From: Dermacentor variabilis
Taxonomy: Eukaryota; Arthropoda; Arachnida; Ixodida; Ixodidae
Assembly (NCBI RefSeq): GCF_050947875.1
Contig: NC_134569.1
Span: forward strand, 205,834,127 to 205,898,126
Length of the DNA: 64,000 bases
Direction: 5' to 3'
The notes beneath the pieces are model-generated. The model searched no databases. It was not told where the DNA came from and saw only the letters and a program-made list of their open reading frames with translations. Numbering within the stretch: position 1 is the first letter of the stretch; each line of letters starts with the position of its first letter. Positions 12,558 through 22,980 of the stretch are shown here, piece by piece. Made by a program: the position numbers and the translations under genes.

Positions 12558-13491
12558 CTAACGCGGGCTGGCGTTTCCCAGGGACGCCGTCCTTTTAAGG
12601 AGGGCAGTCACGGCTTCAGCGAGCTGCTGAATTGCTCGCTGCATGCTTTCTAAGTCTTTGCTATTGGACTCGGTCTCCATAGAGTCAGCGTCCCCCTCTG
12701 GGGGCGCGGCGCTACGTTTACCCGAGCGCGCCTGTGGCTCCCCTGAGGGAGGCACCTGTAGCTTCTCGACTTGCGAGGGGTAAGGCTTATGGTGCGACTC
12801 AGAGTCGGCCCTCATCTGCTGCATTTCTGCTTTGAGTCGAGCGTTCTCTTGCATCAGTTGAGTGACTCTGGCATCGACTATATGCTCCGGCAATGCTACC
12901 AGCGTTACCTTTGAAGCCGGCGTCGTCTGGTTCGGCTTGACACGATCGACCCAAGTTGGCGTTTTCTGGATCCGAACCAGGGAGGTAGAGCGCCCTCGGG
13001 AACGAGAGCGCCCATTGGAGCGGCTGCGTTGTCGACGAGCTGACGTGACGGAGTGCTCCCTCCTGGGGGCTCCCGCCGCGCTGGCGACACGTTGCCGGAT
13101 CTCCTTGGCAATCTGTTACTGCATGTACTTGTTCTGGTACATCCAGCCCAACCCTTGGGCGGACAATAATTCGTATGTGCTCCCTAGGTAGTCTGGAGAG
13201 CCTCGACGAGGCTGCGAGACGTTGCAGCGCGTCTTGCGGAGCAGCCGTGCCGAAGCCACCCTTCGAGCCCACGTAGGATTTCTTGCGGGTTGAAACTGGT
13301 GTTCCTCGCCAAGCTTTCTTGCTCTTGCCCAAAGCTATCATCCAGCCTGGGCTGTTGGCTTCTTCTGAGCAGACTTCCTCTCCTACCACCAATTCTGCTT
13401 CGGGCATAGTGCCCCTCTTCGTTGGGTTAGGCCTACACCTACCCGCGCCTATAGTGTCCGCACAAGGGCACAATTTCCGCACAAGGGCCAC
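12558..13491 (-). pseudogene. ORF1 (gag-like) of the I-like LINE, broken
   Basis: The N-terminal half is recognisable by PNPTKRGTMPEAE, the basic stretch STRKKSYVGSKGG and LPREHIRIIVRPRVGLD, a block typical of tick I-like ORF1 proteins. The C-terminal part (12893-12558) has a leucine/glutamine-rich coiled coil (TQLMQENARLKAEMQQM) and a low-complexity acidic/serine stretch. The CCHC zinc-knuckle region expected between them is missing, which suggests an internal deletion. The product would package element RNA. A related N-terminal piece recurs at 45930-46341. Confidence 0.7.
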
Positions 13492-13619
13492 TCCCCGAAG
13501 GAAGCCCTCCGAAGAAACTGTGTCAAATGGCGTTGATTTCAGCTATAGTTGACACAAAAAGCAGACCGAAAATATTTACGAAAGCGGGAGCCGATCTTTC
13601 CACGTCCGCACTAGTCGAC

Positions 13620-14860
13620 GGACGAGAGGAGAGAGGAGAGGAGGACGCAGGAGAGACGGAGAGAGCACAGTTTCGTGCACAGTGGAAGGTTCGCACCGAG
13701 TGTACACACGGTTCCCAAGACCTGTAGGCTTGACGTATCTTAAGAGCGTTTTTGTGGCTTTCTGTGCCATCGACGCATCCAGCCAAGGTCCAAGGATCTT
13801 CATTACGGAAAATGGTCTAGATTCCAGCTGGTTCATTGCTGTCCGGAGAACCTAGCGCTCGTCGCCGTGTTGGGGACAGATACACAGGATGTGTTCACTC
13901 GTTTCTGTGGTTCCGCAATATTCGCACATCGGCGTATCCCCCTTTCCAATGCGGAACGAGTCGGCCTTCGTAACTGCCACCCCGAGCCAGAAGCGGCACA
14001 ATACTGTCTCCTCAGAGCGGGAAATTCTTGATGGCACTTTTAGCTTTAAGGTTGGATCCAGCCTATGATACTTCGGGAGGGTGGGAGAACACCAGTATTT
14101 GTGTGTCGTAGCTTTAGCCACAATATCAAGCTTTCTTGTAGCGTCGGTTCTTAATAAGGAGATTGAAAGTAGTCGGGCATCCATATGGGCAAATCGGGTG
14201 GCTTCGTCGGCGAGGTAATTTCCAGCAATGCCGGTATGTTCAGGTAGCCACCGGAATATGAGTTCATGCTCTTTAGCGATTGATGGTGGTCTCCTCATAT
14301 TTCACAAGTCAGCCGCTCATGAGTCCTATGATATATGGCAAAATGTAGGCTATGAAGTGCTGCCTTAGAGCCGCAAGAAATCACCCATTTTTGAGGTGTC
14401 TCTTGCAGGAGATATTTGACTGCAGCACGCACGGCAGCAAGCTCTGCCGTCGTTGATGTTGTCATGTGGTATAGCATGAATTCGATTGTGGTTTTCCTAG
14501 TCGGAATGACAACAGCACCTGAAGAGGTGGTGAGACCAAACCATCAGTATAGATGTGTATTCGGGTGTGATGAAGGGCTAACTGGAGCCATGGCATGCTG
14601 TTCTAGGAGCTTGAGCGCTTGAGCGTCTTTCACGGTTCCGGCTACTCCGAAGTGGGCGGGCTACCAGCAGCGCAACAGGGCAGGCTTGCGCCGAGGCTTT
14701 AGAAGTTGTTGGCGCGCCAAGCGGTCAATAGAGATCAGCAAATAAAAAGATAACTGTTCAAAGCTGTAGGGGGAACGTTTCTTCTAGAGCAATTTGTTTC
14801 TTGTAGCGTAATAACGCTCCCGTTTTCCGAGCCAGCAACCATAAGTACTCTGGCGTTTAG
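13620..14860 (-). mobile_element. I-like LINE 3' fragment (RNase H and C-terminus), copy A
   Basis: Minus-strand reading: ELAAVRAAVKYLLQETPQKW (14477-14295), FRWLPEHTGIAGNYLADEAT (14298 onward), a zinc-knuckle-like CEYCGTTETSEHILCICPQH near 13920-13860, and the C-terminal RPFSVMKILGPWLDA block (13836-13750). These are the RNase H end and CCHC tail of an I-like ORF2. The rest of the element is absent. The equivalent piece in copy B is 50060-51310. It is dead, having several frameshifts. Confidence 0.8.
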
Positions 14861-14899
14861 ATCCCAGAAAACCATCCATGACAAACCCAGATTGAACAG

Positions 14900-15500
14900 A
14901 CAGTCATTAATGCTAATCGTTCCATTGCTTACATCAAGTGAAACTTCTCCATCGTGCCGAATAACCTAAAGGGCGTTTTGTTTAAAACACTTGTCCATTC
15001 AAAACATCAGTATGGCTGCTCCATCTGGGACAAACACGTTCAGTCGTTATCGCTCCGCCTCGAAGTCATCCATAACCGGGCAGCTCGTTTAGTTTTACCT
15101 AGCCATTGCCACACTGCAAGTGCCACATCAATGAAATCATCTCTTAATTTGCCTCAGCTATCACTTCGATGTCAGTTTGCTCAACTCTTTCTTTTTCATA
15201 GAATATACCATTTCAACCTTGTTCTATGTAACACAATCTTCGCAGCACCCGCTTTTGTTTCTTCACGCAACGACCACGAGTTCGAAGTTTTTGCGTCTAA
15301 TTGCAGTAATATGTATTTTCATTCTTTTCTACCCACGCCAAGCACGGACTGGAACCATATTCTAGCCGACTTCGCCTCCATAGTCAATGACAAGAATTTT
15401 AAGCCCGCCATTTCCACTCCCTTCATGTAATTACACCATATTACGCTCTCGACTCTGTAATGTTATAAACCCTGCGAGTAAATAAATGAAATCAAGTGAA
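14900..15500 (+). mobile_element. LINE ORF2 C-terminal fragment, copy A
   Basis: Plus-strand open stretch 14954-15430 with the pattern shared by CR1/L2-like LINE C-termini: LFKTLVHSKHQYGCSIWDKH, EVIHNRAARLVLPSHCHTA, SLNLPQLSLRCQFAQLFLFH, and DWNHILADFA close to the stop. The sequence ends in a 3' UTR with agtaaataaatgaaatc near 15477-15497. No RT core is present. The piece is a dead 3' end that was duplicated with its surroundings. Confidence 0.75.
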
Positions 15501-16255
15501 GGAAATCGTCTAGTCATTCATATAAAAATAGCATTCAGGTAGTACATGTGGCTTCTTTGGTATCGCTGCAACCAGTCCAACCAGTTGAGCACAAACTTTA
15601 GGCATTGGGTACGATTCCGACTTGCCTCCCATTTCAAATATCTGCATAGTTCGAATGAGGAAGTTTGGGAATAGAATTGAATGCGCATATTCAATTATAC
15701 CGAAACACGGGTTCAAAATAATGGTTTGGAGCACGAACGTCTTAATACGTTCACATAATCTATAAGATACCTGAATCTAAGAAAGAACGCAGGAATTCTG
15801 AATAACTGGAATTATAATTTCAGGCACCTCGACATCTTCTTCTAAAGTTGTCGAGCGGCCTTTCTTGAAGGTGACATAAACTTAACTCCACAGAGCTCTA
15901 AATTCTGATAAATATCGTCAACTAGCAATCGAAGATTGCTGCACGTTGATGAGTAGGCTAACAAAGTGCATAATATTGCAGCAATGCGTCTGTAATTAAT
16001 CCCAGACAGTTAAAACATTCAAGCATTTGAATCCTTGCTTACAAACGTCGCTCGCAGAAATGCAGTCGCTCTTGACATGGACGTCAAGATTTGCTTCAGA
16101 GTTGACAGGTCTTTCACGTAGAATGATGACTCAAGGCGCCACCCGCACGACAGTGCAGTTTTGCAAGAAAAGAAAGCAACGCGACGAGTGCTAACCAACA
16201 AAATAGGTTGCGACTACGTGTCACGCAGACGCAACGTTCGGACAAGTGTCGCTGG
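15500..16255. other. Non-coding 5' flank of cuticle gene, copy A
   Basis: About 750 bases between the LINE end and the TATA box, matched in copy B by 51965-52728. No transposon motif or ORF of note was found. It is the likely upstream regulatory DNA of the cuticle gene. The most strongly kept part in both copies is the last 100 bases before the TATA box. Confidence 0.45.
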
Positions 16256-16261
16256 CTGGTG

Positions 16262-16268
16262 TATAAAA
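16262..16268 (+). promoter_or_regulatory. TATA box of cuticle gene, copy A
   Basis: TATAAAA within ggtgtataaaagccagctgc, identical in copy B. It lies about 110 bases upstream of the exon 1 splice donor. Cuticle protein genes of arthropods usually have a strong TATA promoter. The surrounding 100 bases are almost unchanged between copies. Confidence 0.7.
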
Positions 16269-16376
16269 GCCAGCTGCCCAAGAGAAGCGGCCAGAAATAA
16301 TTTGCTGTCGCATCAACGTCGCTCGCCGGACTTCAGCTGTCTTGACTTAACCTGCGAGATCATCGTAAAAGGAAAA

Positions 16377-19300
16377 ATATTTGGGACGGTGAGAATTTAT
16401 TTTACCATAATTTCAGGGCACATAACTTTCATTTAGAGAATGCTGCTTTATTTTTCTCTTTCTGATGACTTAGGCAATGTGGTGAGAGAGCTTGTCTAAT
16501 ATACAGTTGCATGTCGACCTATTATGAGCGGTAATGATGTTCATGTTGCAGAAAAAATTAAAAGAGCTAAAAAATACCTGGGCATAACTGGTAACAGTAG
16601 AAGTCTCCCCATCTTGTCAGTACTTTCTTTCTTGCGCTCTATTAATTTACTCGGCATTATGAACCAGGTACCCTAAGAATACGTCTTGTTACGTGCAAAT
16701 TTATGGTTTTCGTAGCAGCTGCAAATAATTTGTACGCGTATTTATACATGGACCCTCAAGGCGCCCTTCCATCTTCCATTAGGCCTAATCTGAGAAATCT
16801 CCATGTGAACGTCGTGAACAGATTTCGAGCCGTGCACTATCCTGATCCTGCCCATCAAGACAAAGTCAACAGGGTGCTAGTACCCTGCATTATTATTCCC
16901 GTATCTTTGTTCTCGGTGGGGTTTTAATTTCCTAGGTTATCTTTTCCAACTTTGTTTACATTGCTCATATTATACCTATGGGTGTACTTTTTACATCCTC
17001 CTCCTACGTCCATCATTTAATTTAATTTAATATTTGGGGTTTTACGTGCCAAAACCACTTTCTGATTATGAGGCACGCCGTAGTGGAGGACTCCGGAAAT
17101 TTTGACCACCTGGGGTTCTTTAACGTGCACCTAAATCTAAGCACACGGGTGTTTTCGCATTTCGCCCCCATCGAAATGCGGCCGCCGTGGCCGGGATTCT
17201 ACGTCCATCATTACCATAGCTGATGTACCATATAAAATATTCAGATTGCTTGGTTCATGAATAATGAGACTTCACGTCCAGAAGAAGCACTGGGGCTATG
17301 AAAGACGCTGTAGTTGGAAGCCGCAGATCAATTTCGACCTTAAATTAGGTACCCGACCGTTTTTACATTTCACTTTCAGCGAAGTGCGGCCGCTGAGGAT
17401 TGCAAGATGAAATTAATAAATAGCAGCTTCACGAAGGACGAAGTAAGTGCGCACCTACGCAGTCGGTCACATTTAAGAGCTCTTCAGTTTATCAGGACAT
17501 AAGTTATAAAAAAAGGTAAAAAGTATTAGGTGTAAGCCCTCTCTATTTCCTTCAACGTGTGCGAGTGCTGTCAACAGTACTTACCGGTTACACGGAGCGG
17601 CTGTGTTTCATAACAACCCGAATGAAGAAGTCGTACGTACCTTATTTCTATGCTGAAGAGGGCTCTTTGTATCAAGTGGTATGCAATACAATTTTCCCAA
17701 CTCCTTCAATGAATCTAGACGTCGTAGATAAAGGTGATCTCTTCGCTTGATATACACAGATAAGGTTTTTCACGAAAGTGAGAACCTAATCGTCAAAGTA
17801 TAAAATACGGCTAAACCAAGCCGTTCAGCAGAAAATGATTCAGGAATGCACATGCAAACACTTATCTCAACAAGATCACAAGTACAAATTCTTCACTTGA
17901 CGGTAGTATTACCTTCGGAAGGTGCAGGCATGTACTCTCATTGTATGCATCAAACGAAATAGTACAAAACTGCATTTACAGCACCAGTCACGCAGTTAGA
18001 GCCCCTTGCTGGTCTAAATACGAAAGAGGAAACGAATAATAAGTGCCCTCTAAGGTGGATTTGACAATCTTATTGAACATCATCAGAAAACCGAAATGAT
18101 TTCTCGCAGAGGCTACGTTGTACATGTGAGATGAATATTACTGCACTGCGTGCAGCAGGGAATTTACACTCGTGTGCCAAAAACTGCGGTAATCGCTTGG
18201 TATCCCTTTCGTAGTTCCGTCATGCAGCGTCATCAAAATGAGCTAAAACCTACCAACGCTGTTGGCTGATTTGGTGATCCCGAGAACAGTCTGAGCAACA
18301 CATGTTTCTAATCTTGAGTTAAATAAATGAAAAACACACGTGCTCGGAATGTCGAAAACACGGCAAAATTATTTCATTTTTTCCTTACTCGTAGCTGCTT
18401 CAGCGGCGCGTGGCCTTCGAGAACGAAGCGGCGTATTGCGTATCGTGGTCTACCGCGGCCGCCACGGGGTGGCGCGACGAGCGCTTTGCCTTCCTAGCTT
18501 CTCTACTGTGAAGCTTCCAGCACTGCAGTGCAGTTGAATAGACAGCGAAATTCAGATATCGGTATGATAAGTACACTCTGGTCGAAGAATTTGGAACATT
18601 TTTTAATCATGAAAAACGTAAGAAGACGTGCTTTATAAGTGAGATCTTTCTGTGAATAGATCGAGAAGTGTTTCAGCGCCCCTATAAGACATAGCCTGCT
18701 CGAAGTTTTGCGAACACACCGCTGTTTCGCAGTGCCTTTAAAAGGTGAACAGGCATCACGCTGGGGCGAGGCCCCACGTGACGTGTGCTCCAACGTTTTC
18801 GTGCCTTTGTAGATTAAAAACACTCTTTTTGTTGATCTCAGTTGCAAGTGCTGCTGGTGTACATCGCCGTGGAAGCCTACGGGCTACACCACCACCACCA
18901 GCAGCCGCCACAAGCCGGATACAGGGACGCCGGCTTCGGTGGTTACGCTGCTGCGGGGACACCTTACGGAGGATACGATGCCTATGCCTCTGTTGGTACC
19001 ACTTGCTCTCTCTACGCACAATTTAATCACAGACATCTCAGCGAGCACGCAATACTTCCGGTCAATTGCCCTGGCGATTGACACTGGCGTGAATATGAGC
19101 GCATACATTTTCTCAGCCACAGTAACAGCGATATGCTTCGCTTTATGAAATCATAACATCTTTTACTTTCTGCTTATGTCTATACCGTATTGGGCCATGA
19201 TCTGGCTCGTCCGACTCGTAGCTAGTACTTTAAGTTAGTGTCAGAAGTGCTGGCGCGGGAGGATACTGCTCAAAGCAAGTCTAGTTCTTGCCGAGACAAC

Positions 19301-20738
19301 CTTTTATCTGATTGAATCTTTCCCCTCGCTGTTGCCAGCTGAATTTAGCGGAATATTTTGCTTTCTGCGCTTTCTCCCTTCATTCCTTACCTTATCGAAG
19401 AAACAGCTGCCGCCTGATTCTCCCCCGCGGCTATTTGCGCGAGCTCACCTGGAGTGCGCATAAAAGCGCGTTAGCTTTACACATTAAAATCAGGAATTTT
19501 GCATAATATCAACACTGTCCTGCATATTTAAACTAGCCGTCGGTTATCAAGAAACTGTGAACCCATTTTGCTAAAGCTAGGTACAGCAAGCTTCACGATG
19601 GGCGACAGCACGTATTGCGCTGATAAATACTTCGAGAACTCCACGCACACGAGTACGTTGTTCGATGACGACGTTACTATGTAAACAAACACGGCACAGT
19701 GTAAAGAATGCACCTCTTACCTACCAAACATTCTTACGGAAGGGACAAGCCTTCGTGACAAGGCTAATTTCGCGAGCACTCTCTTAACCGAGTTCCTGGT
19801 ACAATTGTACGGTGCGACTTTTAGCATTCTTTCTTTTCGTCCTTAATAACGATGCTAGTGACAAACCCATGCCTTCAAGGCTTAGCTGATCTTATGGCTT
19901 CGGGGCTATGCTGCTAACCTTTCGTCGCAAAACAGGCAACAATTGATTTTCCAATTCCTCTCTACAGTGTTATGTACTACGCTTTTGCATAAGTGTATAC
20001 TGGCTAGCTACCCAACCCAGGGTAGACAGTCGGTACTTACACTGCGTAAACTCCCTGTCTTTCCTCTCGTTTTCTCTCTCTCTCTCTCTTTCGCTCGCTC
20101 ACTTTGCATAAGTGTTGCCAAGGAAAAAATCTCGTTCTTCTTCTGGCTTACAGCCACCTCAGCCGTACAGTTTCGGCTACGACAACGTGGACGAGTACGC
20201 AAACCGACAGTACCGCAGCGAGCAAGGTGACTCCAACAATGCCAAGACCGGCTCGTACGGCTACCGTGACGTGAACGGCCTCTACCGTCGAGTGAACTAC
20301 GTGGCCGATGCGAACGGCTTCCGGGCCACCGTGGACACCAACGAGCCCGGCACCGCCGCTGGTGCCAGCGCCGACGCGGTCTTCAACGCTGCGCCAGTCG
20401 TCCCTCCGGTTCCCTCAGGACGTGGACAGATTGGTGCACCTGGAGCCTATGTGGCTAGGGCGGCAGGGCTGTACAACGCTGGTGTCTACACTGGTTACGG
20501 CGGATACGGATACAACCCCTACGGAGCCGCTGCTGGAGGCCACGGATACACCCCGTACGGACGTCTGGGTTACGTTGCCAGTAGCCCAGCACTCGGCGGA
20601 TACGCTTACGGCGGCCAACCACCTTACGGCTACGGTGCCGCCGGCTACGCTGCGGGCAACTCTCCGGGTGTCTACGGCTCCCCTGTTGGATACGGACGTT
20701 GGCATTCCACTTACCGCGGATACCGTCGCCGTCGTTAA
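16377..20738 (+). pseudogene. RR-type cuticle protein gene, copy A, start codon ATA
   Basis: Three coding exons equivalent to copy B: 16377-16388, 18842-18991 and 20154-20738, giving 248 codons before the stop. Exon 1 reads ATA TTT GGG ACG where B has ATG TTT GCC ACG. No other in-frame ATG lies between the TATA box and exon 3. Exon 2 supplies the hydrophobic signal peptide (LQVLLVYIAVEAYG) and a His/Gln and Gly/Tyr stretch. Exon 3 holds the chitin-binding R&R domain (residues about 59-118: PYSFGYDNVDEYAN ... GSYGYRDVNGLYRRVNYVAD ... NGFRA), then a Gly/Tyr/Ala-rich tail ending RGYRRRR. The exon 2 donor is tct|gttggt, weaker than gtgggt in B. The frame of exons 2-3 is open and domain residues are kept, so loss is recent, or an unseen first exon, non-ATG start or assembly error applies. 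Intron 1 carries a SINE. Confidence 0.75.
17018..17198 (-). mobile_element. 5'-truncated Ruka-like SINE with 14-bp target-site duplication
   Basis: Minus-strand SINE body in intron 1 of cuticle copy A. It lacks most of the tRNA-like head (the pol III boxes are gone) and ends in an aatttaatttaa-type tail. It is bounded by ctacgtccatcatt at 17004-17017 and again at 17199-17212. Copy B has a single uninterrupted site (cttagtccatcatt, about 53474-53490), so insertion followed the duplication. SINE plus repeat (195 nt) accounts for nearly all of the 200-nt difference in intron 1 length. Confidence 0.92.
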
Positions 20739-20793
20739 TGAAGCGATCAGCAAAACTATTAGTTAAGCTCTGAAAACACGGTGTTATTTTCTG

Positions 20794-20799
20794 AATAAA
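20794..20799 (+). terminator. Polyadenylation signal, cuticle copy A
   Basis: AATAAA about 55 bases after the stop codon, in a context (ttttctgaataaagtgggaac) identical to copy B. Confidence 0.8.
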
Positions 20800-21480
20800 G
20801 TGGGAACATTACGGCCAAAATTCTTGTCTCAAACAAGAGATTATAACTTGAAAACAGAAGGCAAATCACAAAGTCAGTTGTCCAGCATTCTGCATGTAAA
20901 AAAAAATCACAGGAGATTATCTTCAAGAAACCATTACCTCCTTTCTACTCTGTAGCAACACGTGACCATTAGCGAATGTATTTAATGATGAGTTTCTCTC
21001 TTGCCCATTCCGAATGTCTTTCTTTGCACTAAGGCAAATCTTACTGGTAAAAATCAAAGTATACGTTCCTTGAGTTCTAAGGCCAGTAAATGGTAATCTC
21101 TGGATCAGCACTTTGTTAGCTCTGGTTACCGCACCCAATGGGTAGCATCGCGCATCTTTGAACTCTAAGTTTAGAGAAACACAATTATGTTCCAGAAACG
21201 TATATATTTGATGGTGTACCAACTTACCGCTGCAAGCTAATCACCAAAAGTCTGCTTATTAACGCCTTTTTAAATCAGTACTGAATTTCTTTTTGTACTT
21301 ATGCAACGCATCGAGAAGCCTGCATAAACATAAGGTCTTATGCGCAGCATGGCTCGGCGGTACAAATAATCGTCCATGGTAAGTTTTTACATCAAAATGG
21401 GGGTAAATAGGCCTTTTGCAAGGACGACACCCTAAACGTGTAAACTGGCACCTATTAAAATAGGCGCTTTTAGGCACACC
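20800..21480. other. Intergenic DNA downstream of cuticle copy A
   Basis: Matched closely by 57094-57765 in copy B. Only short ORFs are present, with no motif recognised. Confidence 0.4.
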
Positions 21481-22019
21481 CTACACTCTTTAAAAAGTTT
21501 GCAACCTTTAAGGGCTATCTTCGCCCACAATAATAATTGCCATCTGCCTTGCTTGCGTTTCGTTTGCTTAAGGTTGTGAGCCCGGTGTTTCCAGGTGACG
21601 AAAGGCATGCGCGTTATCAGCGTGACACATAATTCTGGACAGGAGTTTTCGGAGCGCAGAGTTTTCATGAAAGGAATCGTAACCTATCTACCCTTTTCGT
21701 CTTTGGTGCTGCATCGTTCCCGTGTTACCTACACGTGCGGATTCCTCAGCCTGGCTGCTATCTACACCTGATAGCGTCGACGATTTCTGCCACCGGGTGC
21801 CACTGCCGTCCCGATTCCTTGCTATAAAAGCCGCCGACGTAGAAGACAACGACACTTTGGCAGCAGCGGTAGCGACCCTGGCACATTGGCTTACATTCCC
21901 CTGTTCTACGCAGGTTAGTCGACGCCCTGTAACATTCGCTGTTCAGTTCATTTCATGTTGTCTACTCTACCGCTGCTGCCACTCGAGTCTGCTTCCCTGT
22001 CTTTCCGTATACTGTTCCC

Positions 22020-22933
22020 ATGGCAACTGTAGGCACCTGTTGCTCATGCAATGAAGCTGTTATCTCAGATAAAATGTCTGTGTCATGTGGCGAATGTAAG
22101 GGGCTCTTCCACATTGGGACATGTGCTGGGTATCGGGTAAACAATATAAGAAAAAATCTGAATCGGCTAAACAAAAGTGGACTTGCTCTGCATGCACAGT
22201 CGCAGGAAAGGATAGTGAAGGCCCAAGCGGGAAGTCGTCAGCTGATGAACTAACTGATATAAGGTCGCTTTTAGCGAACATAAGTCAAAAGTTGGATGAG
22301 TTGTTACCGCTCAAAGAGACTCTGCCAGGCATTGAGCGATCGGTACAACTAATGTCTGTTATGTATGACGAGATGTTGGCACGATTTACCGCGCAAGTAA
22401 AGGACACGAAAGAAATCTGGAAATGGCTTGAAAACATTGAACAAAACTCTCACGCTAGTGGCGATGCGACTAAGAAGTTAGAGGCGGATCTTAATGAGCT
22501 GGAATGGAGAAACCGCAGGTTCAACCTAGAAATTCATGGTGTTAGTGCAGCTGACAATGAAAATTTGCTTGAGAAAGTGAATTCTCTTGCCACATTGATT
22601 GAGGTCCCTGTACTTAGTGAAACCGATGTCGCTTCTATTCACCGCCTTCCATGCAAAGCCGGCCGCATTCCTGGTATAATTGTGAGGTATCTCAGGCAAT
22701 CTGTTCGAGACCAGTGGCTGGACAGCCGCTCAAAGCTGAGGGAAAAGAAATCCAAAATGTTCTTTCAGGAAAACATGACCAGTTACAACCGGCAACTGCT
22801 TCGAGAGGCTAAAAACTGGGCGAAATTGAATGGTTACAAATTCGCGTGGCACAGGAATAGAAAGATCTTGCTGCGAAAGACCGAGGGCGACTCTGTGATC
22901 GTAGTGCGTTACAGATCAGACTTTCCTTCCTGA
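22020..22933 (+). pseudogene. ORF1 of CR1-like LINE: PHD-type zinc finger plus L1-ORF1-like domain
   Basis: The first frame has TCCSCNEAVISDKMSVSCGEC and FHIGTC, a PHD-like Cys/His array. A frameshift near 22130 puts the closing WTCSAC into the second frame (22121-22933). Then follow a coiled coil (DIRSLLANISQKLDELL, NELEWRNRRFNLEIHG) and an RNA-binding-like C-terminal domain (SETDVASIHRLP, NMTSYNRQLLREAKNWAK, KILLRKTEGDSVIVV). This order of PHD finger, coiled coil and C-terminal domain is typical of arthropod CR1-like ORF1, an RNA-packaging protein. One frameshift is the only evident lesion. Confidence 0.8.
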
Positions 22934-22980
22934 GCCTGCTCTATTGTGAGCGTACTGAAGTTGATCATTCCCGCTTAAAG

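Larger units (their letters stand above)
9100..13616 (-). mobile_element. I-like LINE with RNase H domain, nearly full length, decayed
   Basis: Minus-strand non-LTR retrotransposon that reads in order ORF1 (13491-12558), endonuclease (12455-11850), reverse transcriptase (11334-9794) and RNase H plus C-terminal tail (about 9740-9168). An RNase H domain downstream of the polymerase fits the I/R1 group rather than CR1 or RTE. Many stops and frameshifts separate the blocks, and the polymerase motif is mutated, so it is dead. The right edge at 13616 is where the shared A/B sequence changes partner. The left edge is approximate. Confidence 0.85.

Noticed and set aside
16161..16436. 91-codon ORF over the cuticle promoter
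   Set aside because: It covers the TATA box, 5' UTR and exon 1. The equivalent in copy B is conserved because of the duplication, not because it is coding.
20415..20753. Long ORFs antisense or out of frame over cuticle exon 3 (also 56656-57126)
   Set aside because: They are shadows of a Gly/Tyr-repeat coding exon. Both copies show the same shadow, and the real frame has the R&R domain.
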